Source: Amphibalanus amphitrite
Taxonomy: Eukaryota; Arthropoda; Thecostraca; Balanomorpha; Balanidae
Direction of reading: 5' to 3'
Assembly (NCBI RefSeq): GCF_019059575.1
Contig: NW_024881530.1
Location: 1,527,501 to 1,591,500 of the forward strand
Length of the DNA stretch: 64,000 bases
A program made the position numbers and the translations under genes. Below the pieces are notes generated by a model. It saw only the letters and a list, made by a program, of their open reading frames with translations. It did no database searches and was not told the DNA's origin. The stretch's first letter is position 1; each line of letters begins with the position of its first letter. This document shows, in pieces, positions 36,244 to 48,136 of this stretch.

Positions 36244-38640
36244 ATGCATTTTACATATTAACCTGCCGTCTACTAAGGAATTATAATCAAAACATATCAT
36301 TACTCCGTCCATGCACGACGTCTTACGCCCTAGCCTCTTACGCCGTCATTTTCTGGCCAAATTCCTGCTCCAGTCCGTCAGCGCTCTCTGGCACCCGTCC
36401 CACCCGAATTACCGGGCTTCGGCACTCAAAATGTTTGTTTGTGCGCGTTTTCGAATCGGCAATTACAGCGCACTGCGACAGGTGTGGAAAAACGGCCGAC
36501 TTTGATTGGCAGTTTATCATAATGTGCGGTTGCGATACGACAGGGAGGGAACGGAGGGGGAGGGGAGGGTGGGGGTTCTCGGGAGATGGGTGAGGCGCGC
36601 GGGATGCCGCTCCTCCCTCGCTGCTCCGCTCTCGTCAATGAGTAGCCGTGTGCTGAGTGTATCGCAGCCTCTGATCTTGCCACAATAGACGCCAGGCGTG
36701 CATGGTAGTTACGAGCGATTATTTTGGGGTCTTCAAATATGGAAGCGCTATGATTCTTTGAAGCTCGCTGACATATACGACCGCACCCAACAACCGCGTT
36801 TCGGAATCACTCGTTATGCAAATTTATCTGCGCCGCAAATAATGTTAAACGCGTCACGTCTGGCCCGGCCACAGACGGGGAGGAGCGCAGTCGAGCGGAA
36901 CGTTGCATCACCGGTCGATTAAACCGCCTCTGCGTATCAAAGTGGGCGCTTGGTTAGCAGCGCGTCCGACCGACTCGGGAGCGTCATGGTAGTACAAGAG
37001 CTGGGCGCCCGAGGCGAGACGCTGCGTGGCGCTCTGACGCACACCAGCTGCCGCGCGCGGCTTTCATCTTCAGCTCGGGACAAGCGGCCACTGCAGATAG
37101 CCATGCTGAGACCGGCCGGCCCCTACACACTTGCATAATAAAGTAATTTTGTACACAAAAGAACGGCACCGCTGGTGGGTTACAATACACAACTAATCGA
37201 TCTCATCAGACTCATTACTGGGTAAATGTCGGCCTCAGATTACGGCGAGCACCTTATCATCCATGTAATATCCCTTCAAATAATCAATTTTCAACGGGCG
37301 GTGGCCAGCCTTGCATACTTAAATTCATAGTGATTCGGGCCAACTGGGCGTCATCTGTATCATGCATTACACCTACGCAATACCTAAAGAACTCCGCCTC
37401 TGTTGTTTTCCAGTCTCGTGCTCACGTTTGGTTCAGGCTCGTCGGGCACGAGCCCGCAGCCCGCCTCTATCTACCTCAGAGAGCCACCGGCTCATGACCA
37501 CCACGGCTATGACGAGCCACAAAAAGTCGACCACCGACCGCGCGCCACATGCCTCTTTTCACGGCTGTTGAGCGTGCCAGGAGCCGTGGGCCACCGATGA
37601 CGTCATATGTGCTGCAGGGCATCCAGGCGATGAATGCATGGTGATGGTGTCAATGACACGGCTCGTAAGACAACACAATGCCGGGAAATGAGGACTTTGA
37701 TCTGATTCATTTTGGTGACCCCCCCCCCTCCCTTCTTATTAGGTACGCTGTAGCATGTGTCCGACTGAGGAGCAGTGAGGTCGGGGTCATTTTATCATAT
37801 GGGTTGGAGCTGATAGCAAGTTAACGTCTCAAGTGGACATAAAAAACGTCTAAATCGGTCCTATATTGCTATAATTTGGTAAAAGGGGCCTTAACGCCAT
37901 CTGTTACAATGGAAGGCTTTCCGTTACGTGTGACTGCATATTGAGAAAGACCTATTTTATCCAATCATACCTTTCGAATAACGATTCTACTGTGCCTCCA
38001 TTCATTTTGAAATGGCGCATCTTCTCTCGCGATAAATGGCTCAATGAAAGACACTTTCCATTCACAATACTCTAAGCGCGCCACTCATCCTCGCACATTA
38101 TCAGGTGACGACAAAGCACACCCTAAGTGCTATCACCGCCAGCGGCGGCGCCACTACCGCAAACAGTGCGTGCAACTGGCCGGCGCCGGAAGCCAAATTA
38201 GCACTCGGCCGCTGCTGTTGCCCAATCGGCCCGGTGTGGCCCGGTAGCCGGGCCGCCTCACGATCTGTCGGCGGGGCGGCGTCCGGCACGCCACGAGCGA
38301 ACTCAGCTCGGTGGCGGATCCTGCCAGTCACGCTCCTCAGACACGTGTGCCGGGGTATGGGGGCGGGCTGGACGCGAGGTGGACAGTATGTATGACCCGG
38401 ATCATGGCGGTCTGATGATATCGTGAGATCCGGAGTACTCGATCTGAGCCCTGAGGCGGTATCAAACCGGACAAAGCCTGCCTTACATCGGCAAGCCTTG
38501 TCGGTAGAACGGATTTAGTCCAAAGCTTAGCATCAAATGCAACTTAGCATCAAATGTAGTATGTAAGGCTAACTGAACATCGTATTCGCGATTTTAAAAC
38601 CTACATTTCGCTTCGCTTCGAGCACAACTGTGCTCCTTTC
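36244..38640. other. Non-coding stretch
   Basis: 36300-37140 mixes CpG words with AT cores. A full CRE palindrome lies at 37598-37605. A C-run lies at 37722-37735. 38040-38350 is a CpG-rich block. A short duplication CTTAGCATCAAATG occurs twice at about 38525-38556. No exon is supported. Confidence 0.4.
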
Positions 38641-41600
38641 CGTTTTCACAGTAGCGTCTGCACGTGGCTGTTTTTAGCACGACCTTTGAAGGCACGACCT
38701 TGCACTGCACGAGCTGAGCCGATACCGCCACGAGCAGAGGAGATACCGCCACGAGGAGAGGGGCTGGTGTCAGAGGCAGACTCGAGGATGGACGCCCACG
38801 TCACGACTGCCGCAGGTGCGCCGGATGTCGCCGACACGTGGGCGGTGCGGCATGCGAAATGATAAGGAGCGGAGAGGGCAGATAAATAGAGTGGAACTTG
38901 AAGTCTCTCATGGTATACAGGAGGGAGACTAAGATAGGTCAAGCCTTAGCAGGCCGTTCCTGGCCCTAGGGTAGGCTTTTAAAAAGCAAGAGTTAACTTC
39001 AGCGCGATCTCAACTAGGTATGTGGAGTCTTTAATTCAGCAATCGATTCAGTCTCACCTATACAACTCCATGAAATTCAAGCTAGGTAAGAAGCAGCAGC
39101 ATCAAGCCAAACACCATCAAGCCAAAGCCGTTAAGACAAGCCCGGCGCGGCTGAGACGATCCATCGGCGCAGCAGCTGACGAGCGAGTCATCAACGCACG
39201 GCGATGCATCATCCCCACATGCATATTGTAATTGTCGGGGCCGGTAGCGGTGAGGGATGGGGCGCTGTACGGCCGCTGCCACCGTCCGCCGTCTGCTCCC
39301 ATTACTGCGGCGACCGATAGGGCCGGGACGGCCTGTGTGGGCCGCCGACCGCCCCCGCCGCCCCCGCCGACCGCCCCCGCCCGTCGCTCGCCGCCCGCCG
39401 CTCACCGCCCCCGCCGACCGCCCCGCCCCCGCCCGCCGCCCGTCACCACAGCCGCTGAAACCGCCGGGGTGATCGCTCGGCCCGATTTACTGCAAATTGT
39501 ATCGCCGCGAAAACGGAGCAGGGCGGTCTGGCTCGCTGCAGAGATGGGCCCGAGACAGGGGGCGGAGAGGCGGCTCGTGGGGCGGACAGGAGCGTGAATT
39601 GCGCCCCCGCTGCTGCTGCCGCCAGGCGAGGCTGGTAGGCACGCGTGGGACGCATACGGCAGTGGCCTCGGATGAGGGAGGAACGGAGGTGTGTCGAGAG
39701 CTTCTGCAGCCACACGGGAGCAGGCCAAAGGGATGCCACGCCTCCAATGCGCCTGCCCGTGCAGCGAACACACGCAGTGCGACACACACCTTATGTGTGG
39801 TCTTTTTAGCTTTGGCACACGCACTATATGCGCTTCCTCGCATTGATCCTATGGGATAACACGCCCATTCCTTTGCGTACGGGAGGCGTACGAGCGGCGA
39901 ATGCAATGGAAGCTCTGGGGATTGGTTTCGTTTTGTTGGTGCGTCCGTCTGGCACGCGCGCGATCCGTTTGATCTGCGGTGGCGGCGGTGCAATCAATTA
40001 CACCGGCTCGCTCTGAATTACTCCCCGGTGTGGTCGGATTAAAATGTCAGGCGCACGCAGCGATCAGAGAACAAACGAGTATCGCCGGCGCGCGCCGCTC
40101 GGCACGGGACGAGATATCGGGATCGGAAGTGGATCCCGGCGCGGGGCAGGGCAGAGACCGAGAGAGGTAGGGAAGAGGCCGGGAATGGACGGGACAGGTG
40201 ATACCGAGTGAATACCCTGTCACTCAGGGAGCATGGGAACTTTGCTGTCTTATGAACTAGCATCCGGATTTGTTTACCAGGCTCGACAATTTCTTAACAT
40301 TTTTAAAACTTGCCATTTCACTCTACCGTTCCAGCTAAGTTTGGTCACTCTCCTGATATAGCCATCCACATAAAAACCCTTTGTCCAATCCTCGAACAGT
40401 GTCTGTCTGCCCACAGAGAAGCGTCGAATCATGAGCGTGTCATTGTCCCGCCGAACCCAGTTCCCCGGCGCGCCGTCCCGCTCCGGTTTTCCGGCCACAA
40501 CCAGCACACCCCAGTTGCAATGAACACAAATTACCCGCATTAACGTTCCGCGCGCTCCCACGCTTCACATTCAGATGGGAACCGAGACGCCGCACATTTG
40601 CGGAAGGAATAAGTGTAAGCTAATTACGGCGTGGGAGCGCGGAAGTGACGCGACTCCGGTGCGCGGACCGGCTCGGTAACATCGGTACCGTTTTCGCACC
40701 AGGTTTTCAGACGGTGGCGTGCGCTGATGCGAAATACGGCGTCTTATCAAAGCGCGCATTAGCGGACGCGAACGAGTCTTGTTTGTGCTGGTGGCGTGCG
40801 ATAGTCGGCGCGGGGGAGAATGATTCGCACGATTAACGAAATGGGTTAACATGATCAATGTTTTTGGTGCTTTATTTTTGACACATTAGAAGCAAGCACT
40901 TCGCTGGTCATAGCGTCTAGTGTGCGGCATCGCCTGCAAATTTGCGTACAAGCGCCACTTGCAGTCGTGGTCCCATGTCTTATTTCTCATGTTCACAACG
41001 TCACTTCGCGGAACTTCCGTCTGCTGCTATAGCTTCGACTAGCCATTTACGAAGGGTCTGGCCGGATATGAACAGGATGTGAGACGGCTGAATATGAGCC
41101 GGGCCGGCAACAACAGGGTCTAGACGTGGTTTGACCACGGCTAACGACCCACGACTGAAGGTTCGCTGCTCTGGTACCGCGAGATAAAGATGCCGATGGA
41201 AACTTACAGGTGGGTGTCGGTACAACGTTTGCAACAGCAGCAAAGCGGTGGGTGGTCTAAGAACGTTTTTAAGCTTGACTGCAAATAGGTGCAACATCTC
41301 TTCACTCCATGACAATAGCGGACTGGTTTTTATTAGAATGCGAGCATCTTCTTTGTTTTGAGTAGCTCTGCCGGTCAGCATCCGTTACGATCTTGGCCGG
41401 CAGCCAGGCATCTGGTAAATATAGCCAGTGATTAGCAGCGCCTCCAAGACACGGCACACGGGCGCTCGTCTTTCCTCGGGCGCTTCGTGAGCTGAGAGCT
41501 CGGCTTCCAACCGCGGCACGTGGCGTCTGAAGGCACCTGGCCACTGACTCTGGGACCGCTGCGGAGCCCTCGGTAACGCGACGGTTCACACTAACAAATT

Positions 41601-43238
41601 TGAAACTTAGGCGGGATAACAGCAGCTGGGTTAATTTTTTTTCAATCGTTAACTTCCTGTTTCTTTCGCTTCTACCTGTGATAGATGTTATCAAAATCCT
41701 TTGCTTACTAGATTAAAGGATATGCAATTTTCAATTATCATTATCAACAATCCGAAAAAGCGTTTAAGAATGACGTCTCAATCAGATCACTTACTACCAG
41801 AACAACAAACTGATGCCGCTAGAGCTTGTTCTCAGAAGAACCGATTCACCTGCACAGATTGCGCTGAGCCCTGTTTCTGTCAGCTTATCATTTGATGCTC
41901 AATTCGCTTGAGTAAACTGGCTATTGGAGGAAGTTGGAACTGATATTGCAACGATCTAAGCAGCAACATAGAACGCGGAGTAAGTGCATTTGAACCCTGG
42001 GCAGTTGCAGTGACAGTAAGGTCGCTAGGATCAGGAGCAGCAGCAATGGAAGTGCCGAAAGGAGCAACAGTGAAAGGAGCAAAACAGCATTATAAGCAAT
42101 GGAATAACAGGGGCAGTAAAGACAGGAGTCTCCTGCAGTGGTAGTGACGGCATCCCCTTTGTTAGTATAAGGGACAACAGGAGCAGTAGCAGTGGCGGCA
42201 CTAAACAGCTCCTGTCCTATAGTATCAGGGACAATGGACAGAAGCAGCAGTAGCAGCGGCAGCGGCAGCGGTGGCAGCAATCCGATAGCGGGGGCGGCGG
42301 CGATCCGGTGGCGGGGGCGGCGGCGGGGACGGGGGCGGACCGGTGGCCCCCGCCGCTGCACTCTGCTGACTATGCAGCAGCCCGGTCAGTGCCGCCGCGC
42401 CGCATTATTTATAACACTGATACACGTTTGGGGCAATCTTCTCCAGTTTTAATTAAGTTTCATTCATCAATTATTGTTAAATGAATTCCAGTGCCGTCGC
42501 CGTCGCTGACTTGGTGCGCGGACGCCGCTATGCATACTAATCACGGGGAATTCGGATCGTCGGGCGGCGGCACTGGCCGCGCTGTTCAATATTTATGTCC
42601 TTCATTGGCGGATAGCAGTAGGCGCGGTAGGCCGGGGATTAGCACGCACCGAGTGGCCCACTGGTCAGGTGGAAGCAGTCCGGGGGTGATGAGCGGCCTC
42701 TTAGTGGGCCCCTCGCTGAGAGGAGCTCGCTCTCTCAGGTGATTGGGAGACGCTGGTAGCTGGCCGTTACCGACCGTACCATTACAGAGCGGGGCGTTAA
42801 TGTGGCCGTAGGTGGATGAGAATGGCTACAGTTTGTCGTGTCGGTGTGTAAATAAGCGCTATGGCTGGTGCTTTTGGACAAATTACGTCATGAAGTAGTT
42901 GCCTTCATTTATTCCAGACGCAGTAACTGGATCACGTCTCTAGTGGTAGGCGGATCCGTATGACTTAACTCTGCTGCAACTAAATCAGGCAAATGTCTAA
43001 CGATTCCATGGCAAATGAGGCACAAAGGTTTCCCAATTTGCATTCTGCAGGGATATTATGAATGTCAGTTCATTCAGGCAGTCGTTGCCAGCTCTAACAG
43101 TGGGTAAAACCCAACATACTTCAGATTTAAGACTATTACTTGGAGAAATGTTGCACATGTATATGCAAATCCAAGGCCTGATATAACGATTGAATGGTGT
43201 GAAACGTTTTTTTGAGCATGATTATGATTATAATGGAA
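38641..43238. other. Non-coding stretch with CpG island at 39240-39640
   Basis: 39340-39440 is a (CCG/CCGCCC)-rich tract, and its proline- and arginine-rich frames are compositional. 39490-40170 and 40430-40830 are moderately GC-rich. 41930-42300 is a cryptic AGCAG/GGAGCA repeat whose minus-strand frame reads as a leucine-rich peptide. 42480-42830 mixes CpG and ATTA cores. No gene is supported. Confidence 0.4.
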
Positions 43239-43432
43239 ATCAGATGGATTAGTAACCTTTTGCTCATAACTAATGTAAGCCAAAAACAAATCCAAAATAT
43301 ATTTTCGGTGCTGGACCTTCTTCAGTGGAATGAACTTCCATTCCACTGAAGAAGGTCCAGCACCGAAAATATATTTTGGATTTGTTTTTGGCTTACATTA
43401 GTTATGAGCAAAAGGTTACTAATCCATCTGAT
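43239..43432. repeat. Perfect 94-bp palindrome with 6-base spacer
   Basis: 43239-43332 and 43339-43432 are exact reverse complements by my reading; the spacer is AACTTC. The arms are AT-rich and show no transposon termini. Outside the arms, GCCTGATATAAC recurs at both sides (about 43174 and 43434) and ATTGAATGGTG/CACCATTCAAT forms an outer inverted pair. Confidence 0.9.
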
Positions 43433-43517
43433 CGCCTGATATAACCTTGCACTCACAGCTGCTATCACCATTCAATATTCATTTCTGCCAGTCTCGGTAA
43501 AGTTTTGAGTTCTGTTG

Positions 43518-43620
43518 GGACTTTTTGTAAAGTTTAAAACGAAGAAACTTCGGAGACACACCTGCAAGGCATATGATGTGTCTCCGAAGTTCCATTCGTT
43601 TTAAACTTTACAAAAAGTCC
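43518..43620. repeat. Second palindrome, arms 43-44 bp, spacer 16 bp
   Basis: GGACTTTTTGTAAAGTTTAA starts the left arm (43518-43560) and its complement ends the right arm (43577-43620). There is one small indel/substitution in the middle. It lies 85 bases from the first palindrome but is unrelated in sequence. Confidence 0.85.
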
Positions 43621-44129
43621 ACTTAATATTTCATAAGAGACGAGTGTCTACGGCTGGTTTTTAGCTTTGAAGGGATCCAGCTATAGGAGAAGAGCTGTTT
43701 CTAACGATAATGGGGGAAGCTTGGCATTGTCTTTCCTTACTCACGCAAGTTTTGACCAGGGCCTCCTCTAAGGATTTTTCACTGGGTGGGCAGAATTTTC
43801 ACTACTTCCCTGCCCAAGGGCGAATCCAGCCACTGTTTTGGGGTTCAACCAATTTCAAAACCTGTTACCGGGGGGGGGGGGCGGGGGTGAGGCGAAATAA
43901 GCAGTGCCGTTATTGGAAATAAGATGATAGTTTGCAAAGTTAACGTTTGTCGTATGTTTTATGGTTAGCGATGCTCGAGCGATTCGTTCCAGAGTTACAT
44001 GTACAGCCCTCCGCAAACTGCGTGGTAGGTATTCTTATTCGGTATTCTTGCTATTTTGACAATGTACCAGTCCTATAGAACTCACGTTATCAACGAAAAA
44101 CTCTGCCATTCGGTTGCCGCTAAACTAGT

Positions 44130-44319
44130 CAAATTTTCCCCTGACCTTGTACGGGGTTTGTGACCTGGTGACCTGACCTGAAAAGACTAGAGATCTGAAA
44201 TTTTCAGGACAAGTGCCAAAAGGTTGCCCCAGAGGTATGCCAAATTTGAGCGCCGCCGTTTTTACGTTATTTGTGAAAAACCTTAGGGGGGTGCATCAAC
44301 CCCCCTCACCGGGCGAGGG
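44130..44319. mobile_element. piggyBac-like element, copy C (right end only)
   Basis: The right end CCGGGCGAGGG is followed by TTAA (44320-44323). GTGAAAAACCTTAGG and a run-G/run-C hairpin precede it, as in copies A and B, and four TGACCT hexamers lie further left. The left end was not found; the boundary given is approximate. Confidence 0.75.
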
Positions 44320-44374
44320 TTAACTAACATAATACATTGTAGTAAAGGCTACCCGAACCGGTAATGATTCTTGC

Positions 44375-45490
44375 TTATTCTGTATTCTGTATTCTGTATT
44401 TATTAGATCGCCAACAGTCACATCGCCCTTTTACTGACGAAGTCAGTTACACACAAGCAATACACAAGATGACAGTACCTACATAAGAATAAACGTTCGA
44501 TAAAACAAGATCGATAAAAGTAAAGCACGTGAGTATGATGTAAAAGATCACATGAAAGTGCCTTGCGTAATTGTGAAGCCGATAGCGCGTGTTTTAAATG
44601 AGTATGAACTACCAGTAAAGAAGTCGGTGGTCGGGTCATGGAGCAAGAATGAGTTGCATGCAGCTGGGATCCTGACAAACAAACATCGTTGCACAGTGTT
44701 CACTCGCGCGCGCGGTGTGTTCCACAGAACCGTGCTCCTCGTCCTCCGTGCCGGTACGGCAAGACCGAACGCACCGACTAACACATCATTGTCCAGCTTC
44801 CCACGATGAATGTGGAATAAAAACATGATATCGTACTGTATGAATCTAGACTTGATGGAGCGCACTTTAAAATGTGAGAGTAAAACCAAGTAGTCCAGGT
44901 CGTCAGAGCGCCTGTCAGAGTAACGAGCTAACCACATCAGAAACTTGTGCTGCACTCGCTCGAGCCTTGTCAGGTGAGATGCAGCCGCTCCAGCCCATAT
45001 GACACAGCCATACTCGATGATTGAACGCACATGAGCGTAGTACGTACACAACATGGTTTTGTGATCAAAGGCGGCTCTGCTGTAGCGTCGAGACAGTTGC
45101 ATACTACGGATAATCAGTCCTAACATCCGGTTTGCCTTGGCAACAGTCTGGTCAACGTGGGCGGCAAACGTAAGCTTGGAGTCGAGGATTACTCCTAGGT
45201 CTCGGACTTCGGATCGGCGCTGTAGGGTAGTGCCATCTAGAGTGTATGTGGCAAGGATGGGAGATTTTCGTAGGGAGAAGGAGATGACATGACATTTGGT
45301 AGGATTTAATTTTAGACGCCATGCAGCAGACCAGGTGGAGAGACGGTTGAGGTCGGCCTGGAGCAGTTCTGTGTCAGAGTGGGAGGTGATGCGGTGGTAG
45401 AGTTTGATGTCGTCTGCGTACATGATACAGTTGGTTTGGATAAGGGTGGGCAGGTCGGCGGTAAGACAGATGAACAAGAGGGGACCATTT
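44375..45490 (-). mobile_element. Non-LTR retrotransposon (jockey/CR1-like), 5'-truncated
   Basis: Minus-strand translation over about 310 residues is uninterrupted from GPLLF near 45488 to a stop near 44548. It contains the reverse-transcriptase catalytic box as YADD (IMYADDIKLYH), then LSTWSAAWRLKLNPTKC and LGVILDSKLTF, the usual order for the palm-thumb part of jockey, CR1 and related clades. All of the endonuclease and the first half of the reverse transcriptase are missing, as expected of a 5' truncation. The 3' end is a short tandem tail with unit ACAGAAT (44376-44400), typical of elements that end in a microsatellite. The open frame suggests a fairly recent copy. I did not find a clear target duplication. 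Confidence 0.9.
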
Positions 45491-45548
45491 GTTTAGCTCA
45501 GCCGTATTTAGAGATTTAGCTGGCTTTGTCCATGAATAACAATATCGG

Positions 45549-46694
45549 CAGGGGCGTAGCCAAGGGGGAGGGGCCACGGGGGCAATGGCCCCCTCCCTTG
45601 AGCGCAAAACGCGCCATGGGGGAGCCCCTCAGGCCCCGGGATATTTTTTTTCAAACACTGGATAAAACGTCTTTTACTCGGAAGAAAATTGATATCGAAG
45701 TTTCATTTCTGTGGCCCTCTGATGACCCAATGGGCCCCTGCACTCATCCGATGACCCCCGGTTTCCTGGGGCCCCTGGTCGCCTAGAGGGCCCCGGTCGC
45801 TTGGGGGCTAGTCGCATGGGGGCCCCTGGTCGCCTGGGGCCTGGTCGCCTAGCCCCTGCCCCCTGGTCGCCTGGAAGAACGCTTGTCACCTGCAGTGGCA
45901 TAGCGAAGGAGGGGGCCAAAGGGACCATGCCCCCCCCCTGGAAGCCAGGGGTCCTTATTATATAGGGGCTCCTGGCTGACACAGTGGGCCCTTGGCGACG
46001 CAAAGGCCCCTGCGGCAGATCCTTTGACACAGCTGAGTAGTTATACTTTGGCCAAGAGAGCCCCAATTTTAGAGCCTTGGGGCCCTATTGAAACCAGGGG
46101 GTCAGTTGGATGGGATGGGTCCAACTTGGGTCCAACGGTGTGTAAACAGAATCAATGCGTTCCGACTGTTGGTCTGACCCTATATCGGTTTGAGGGAGCT
46201 CGGATCGGATCCACTGTCGATCTGAGGGGCCCCTATCGGGTTGAGGAAGCCCTCAAATGCCCTGAACGGGTCCTTAGTTTGTCTGAGAGAGCCCTCCGTC
46301 GGCATGACTGGGCCTCTGCAAGTGCAAAGAGGGCTTTTGTCGGTCTTAGTGGCCCTTAGGCGGCTTATATGACCCTCAGACGGCTTACGAGGCTCTCATG
46401 CGCTGTAGGGGCCTGTGACGGTCTGAAGAACCCTCATCCGACCTACGGGCCCTCAGACCGCCCTCAAAACCGACTGGCGACTCTATGAAGCTATTCGTGG
46501 GCCTATCTAACAGGGCCCATGGACTGCTTACCCCCTCAGTTCTAATATTTTTGTTAATAAATATTTTTCTATTTATTTGGGCCCCCTCCAAAAAATATTG
46601 GATCCAACCAGATGGCTTTTTGGATTTTGAGGGGGTTATTTTGGGCCCCTGTGCGTTTGGCCCCCTCCTTGAGGAAATTCTGACTACGCCCCTG
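45549..46694. mobile_element. hAT-like element (inner), 1146 bp, with perfect 8-bp duplication
   Basis: It starts CAGGGGCGTAGCC and ends CTACGCCCCTG, flanked by AATATCGG at 45541-45548 and 46695-46702 (exact). A second copy of the left terminus (CAGTGGCATAGCGAAGGAGG) lies inside at 45893, so the element seems built from two related ends. The middle is a degenerate GC-rich array with GGGCCCCTGGTCGCCT-like units at 45760-45870 and GGGCCCTCAGAC-like units at 46190-46480. No transposase frame. Confidence 0.85.
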
Positions 46695-46904
46695 AATATC
46701 GGGCAACCAGAAAACTTTTTTTTGACCTTCAAACAGCATCCAGTTTGCTTAAGATCAGAAAGGTAGTACCGGACGTCCGGCCGGACCAGAATTTTTGCAT
46801 TTGCTTCTGGGTGGGCAAATCGACGCCACTGGGTGGGCAATTGTGGTGACTGGGTGGGCATTTGCCCACCCAGCGGGTATGTTAGAGGAGGCCCTGGTTT
46901 TGAC

Positions 46905-48134
46905 TGTGTATATTGAATATATTTCGAAATACAAACCTCCTGGGCATCAAAGGCAAATATAACCATGAAAAGTTTTGCACAATAACTATGAAACATTTAT
47001 GGTGTTGGAAGTATTAAATTATTCAGAACAAGAGTTAGGTACTGTGCAATGGAATGCAACAAATGAAATTATATTTTCAGGAAGCAGACTAAACAAGTGA
47101 ACTTTGAAACACACAGATAAAGATACTCTGAAACTACTAAGCTTCAGGCCTTTCATATGAACTCCGGATTTAAAGTTTAAGCTTGGACTCGCTATTTTTG
47201 GACATAACTATACGAATAGCTTATGCAGAACACTTTATTCAGGATACTAATCAAACAACGGGTAGGCGGTACCTAAATATATTGTCTTGGGATGCGTCTA
47301 GAAGACACGTGCTTACGGATAGAGAATAAGTCGTATGGATATGCTGCATTCGCAAACTACCACGCAAACTGGAACAAAAGAGGGCAGTGGGCGTTGAAAG
47401 GAATAAATGATGAAATGGAGGCTGTAAAATTGTACGATCTAACGAGATTATTGGTGCTTGAACGACCTGGCTTGATAGTGATTGGCTACCCTTTATGTGC
47501 ACATAACCTAGCCAACTATTTAATCAAGTGACGGCTTTTAATCCCTGTGCACATAAGCATAAATTGCTTTAATCGTAATGATAGGGTCACAATACCCGAT
47601 CGCTCTATCGGTGAAGCTCTAATGAAATGACTCTAATGTTTTTTTTTCTCGCTACGGATGGATGGACGCATTAACTATATAAAAGTGATAAGACCCTGCC
47701 GCAATTTCTTTTAAGAAAATCAACTGTTTTAGCCTCGTCATTGGGAGTTGTGATGTGCAACGTGTTTTTTTTTTTACCAAAGTGCATTATTAAGATTTCA
47801 CGCATATTTGATTTTGAACAGTTCATGAGAGTTTGATTAAAATTGACTAAAAGCTTCTTGGTGGCTTTAAACCCTTAGGTATAAGCACGTTGGTGTGAAA
47901 TATAGCTTTTGGTAAACAGAACCTGCTATGGCGGGCCATTTTCGCATATTGCAAGATGCATGTTGCATCATTGTCTGAGTCTGTTTCATCTACTCAACCC
48001 AAGTCCCTTTATTTTGTTTAGAACAAACACATGACAGATATTGAAATCTTGAACGTAATATTCACTTAGCTCGGCTTTTGTATCTTTATTTGTTAACGTT
48101 CCGATGAAGAGCGCCGCTCTCAAAATGTGATTGA
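46905..48134. other. AT-rich non-coding stretch
   Basis: No exon I can support. A plus-strand frame at 47292-47531 (79 residues) has an ordinary-looking composition, but matches no family I know and has no splice context that I trust. T-runs lie near 47640 and 47768. Confidence 0.4.
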
Positions 48135-48136
48135 TA

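Larger units (their letters stand above)
43757..46896. mobile_element. hAT-like insertion (outer), 3140 bp, containing three other elements
   Basis: The termini CAGGGCCTCCTCTAA and TTAGAGGAGGCCCTG are perfect 15-base inverted repeats, flanked by an exact 8-bp duplication, GTTTTGAC (43749-43756 and 46897-46904). CAGG-type termini and an 8-bp duplication are typical of hAT. CTGGGTGGGCA words repeat just inside both ends (one on the left, four on the right). No transposase frame remains. The interior carries a piggyBac-family tail, a non-LTR retrotransposon and a second hAT-like element, so this is an old non-autonomous copy that served as a landing site, or a composite that moved as a unit. Confidence 0.8.

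Noticed and set aside
39232-39993. Several Pro/Arg-rich frames
   Set aside because: (CCG/CCGCCC)n composition; frames on both strands are equally open.
41921-42361. Leucine-rich hydrophobic frame of 146 codons, minus strand
   Set aside because: It reads a cryptic GGAGCA/AGCAG repeat in antisense; no membrane-protein pattern apart from the repeat.
47292-47531. 79-codon plus-strand frame with ordinary composition
   Set aside because: No recognised family, no start context or splice sites, AT-rich surroundings.
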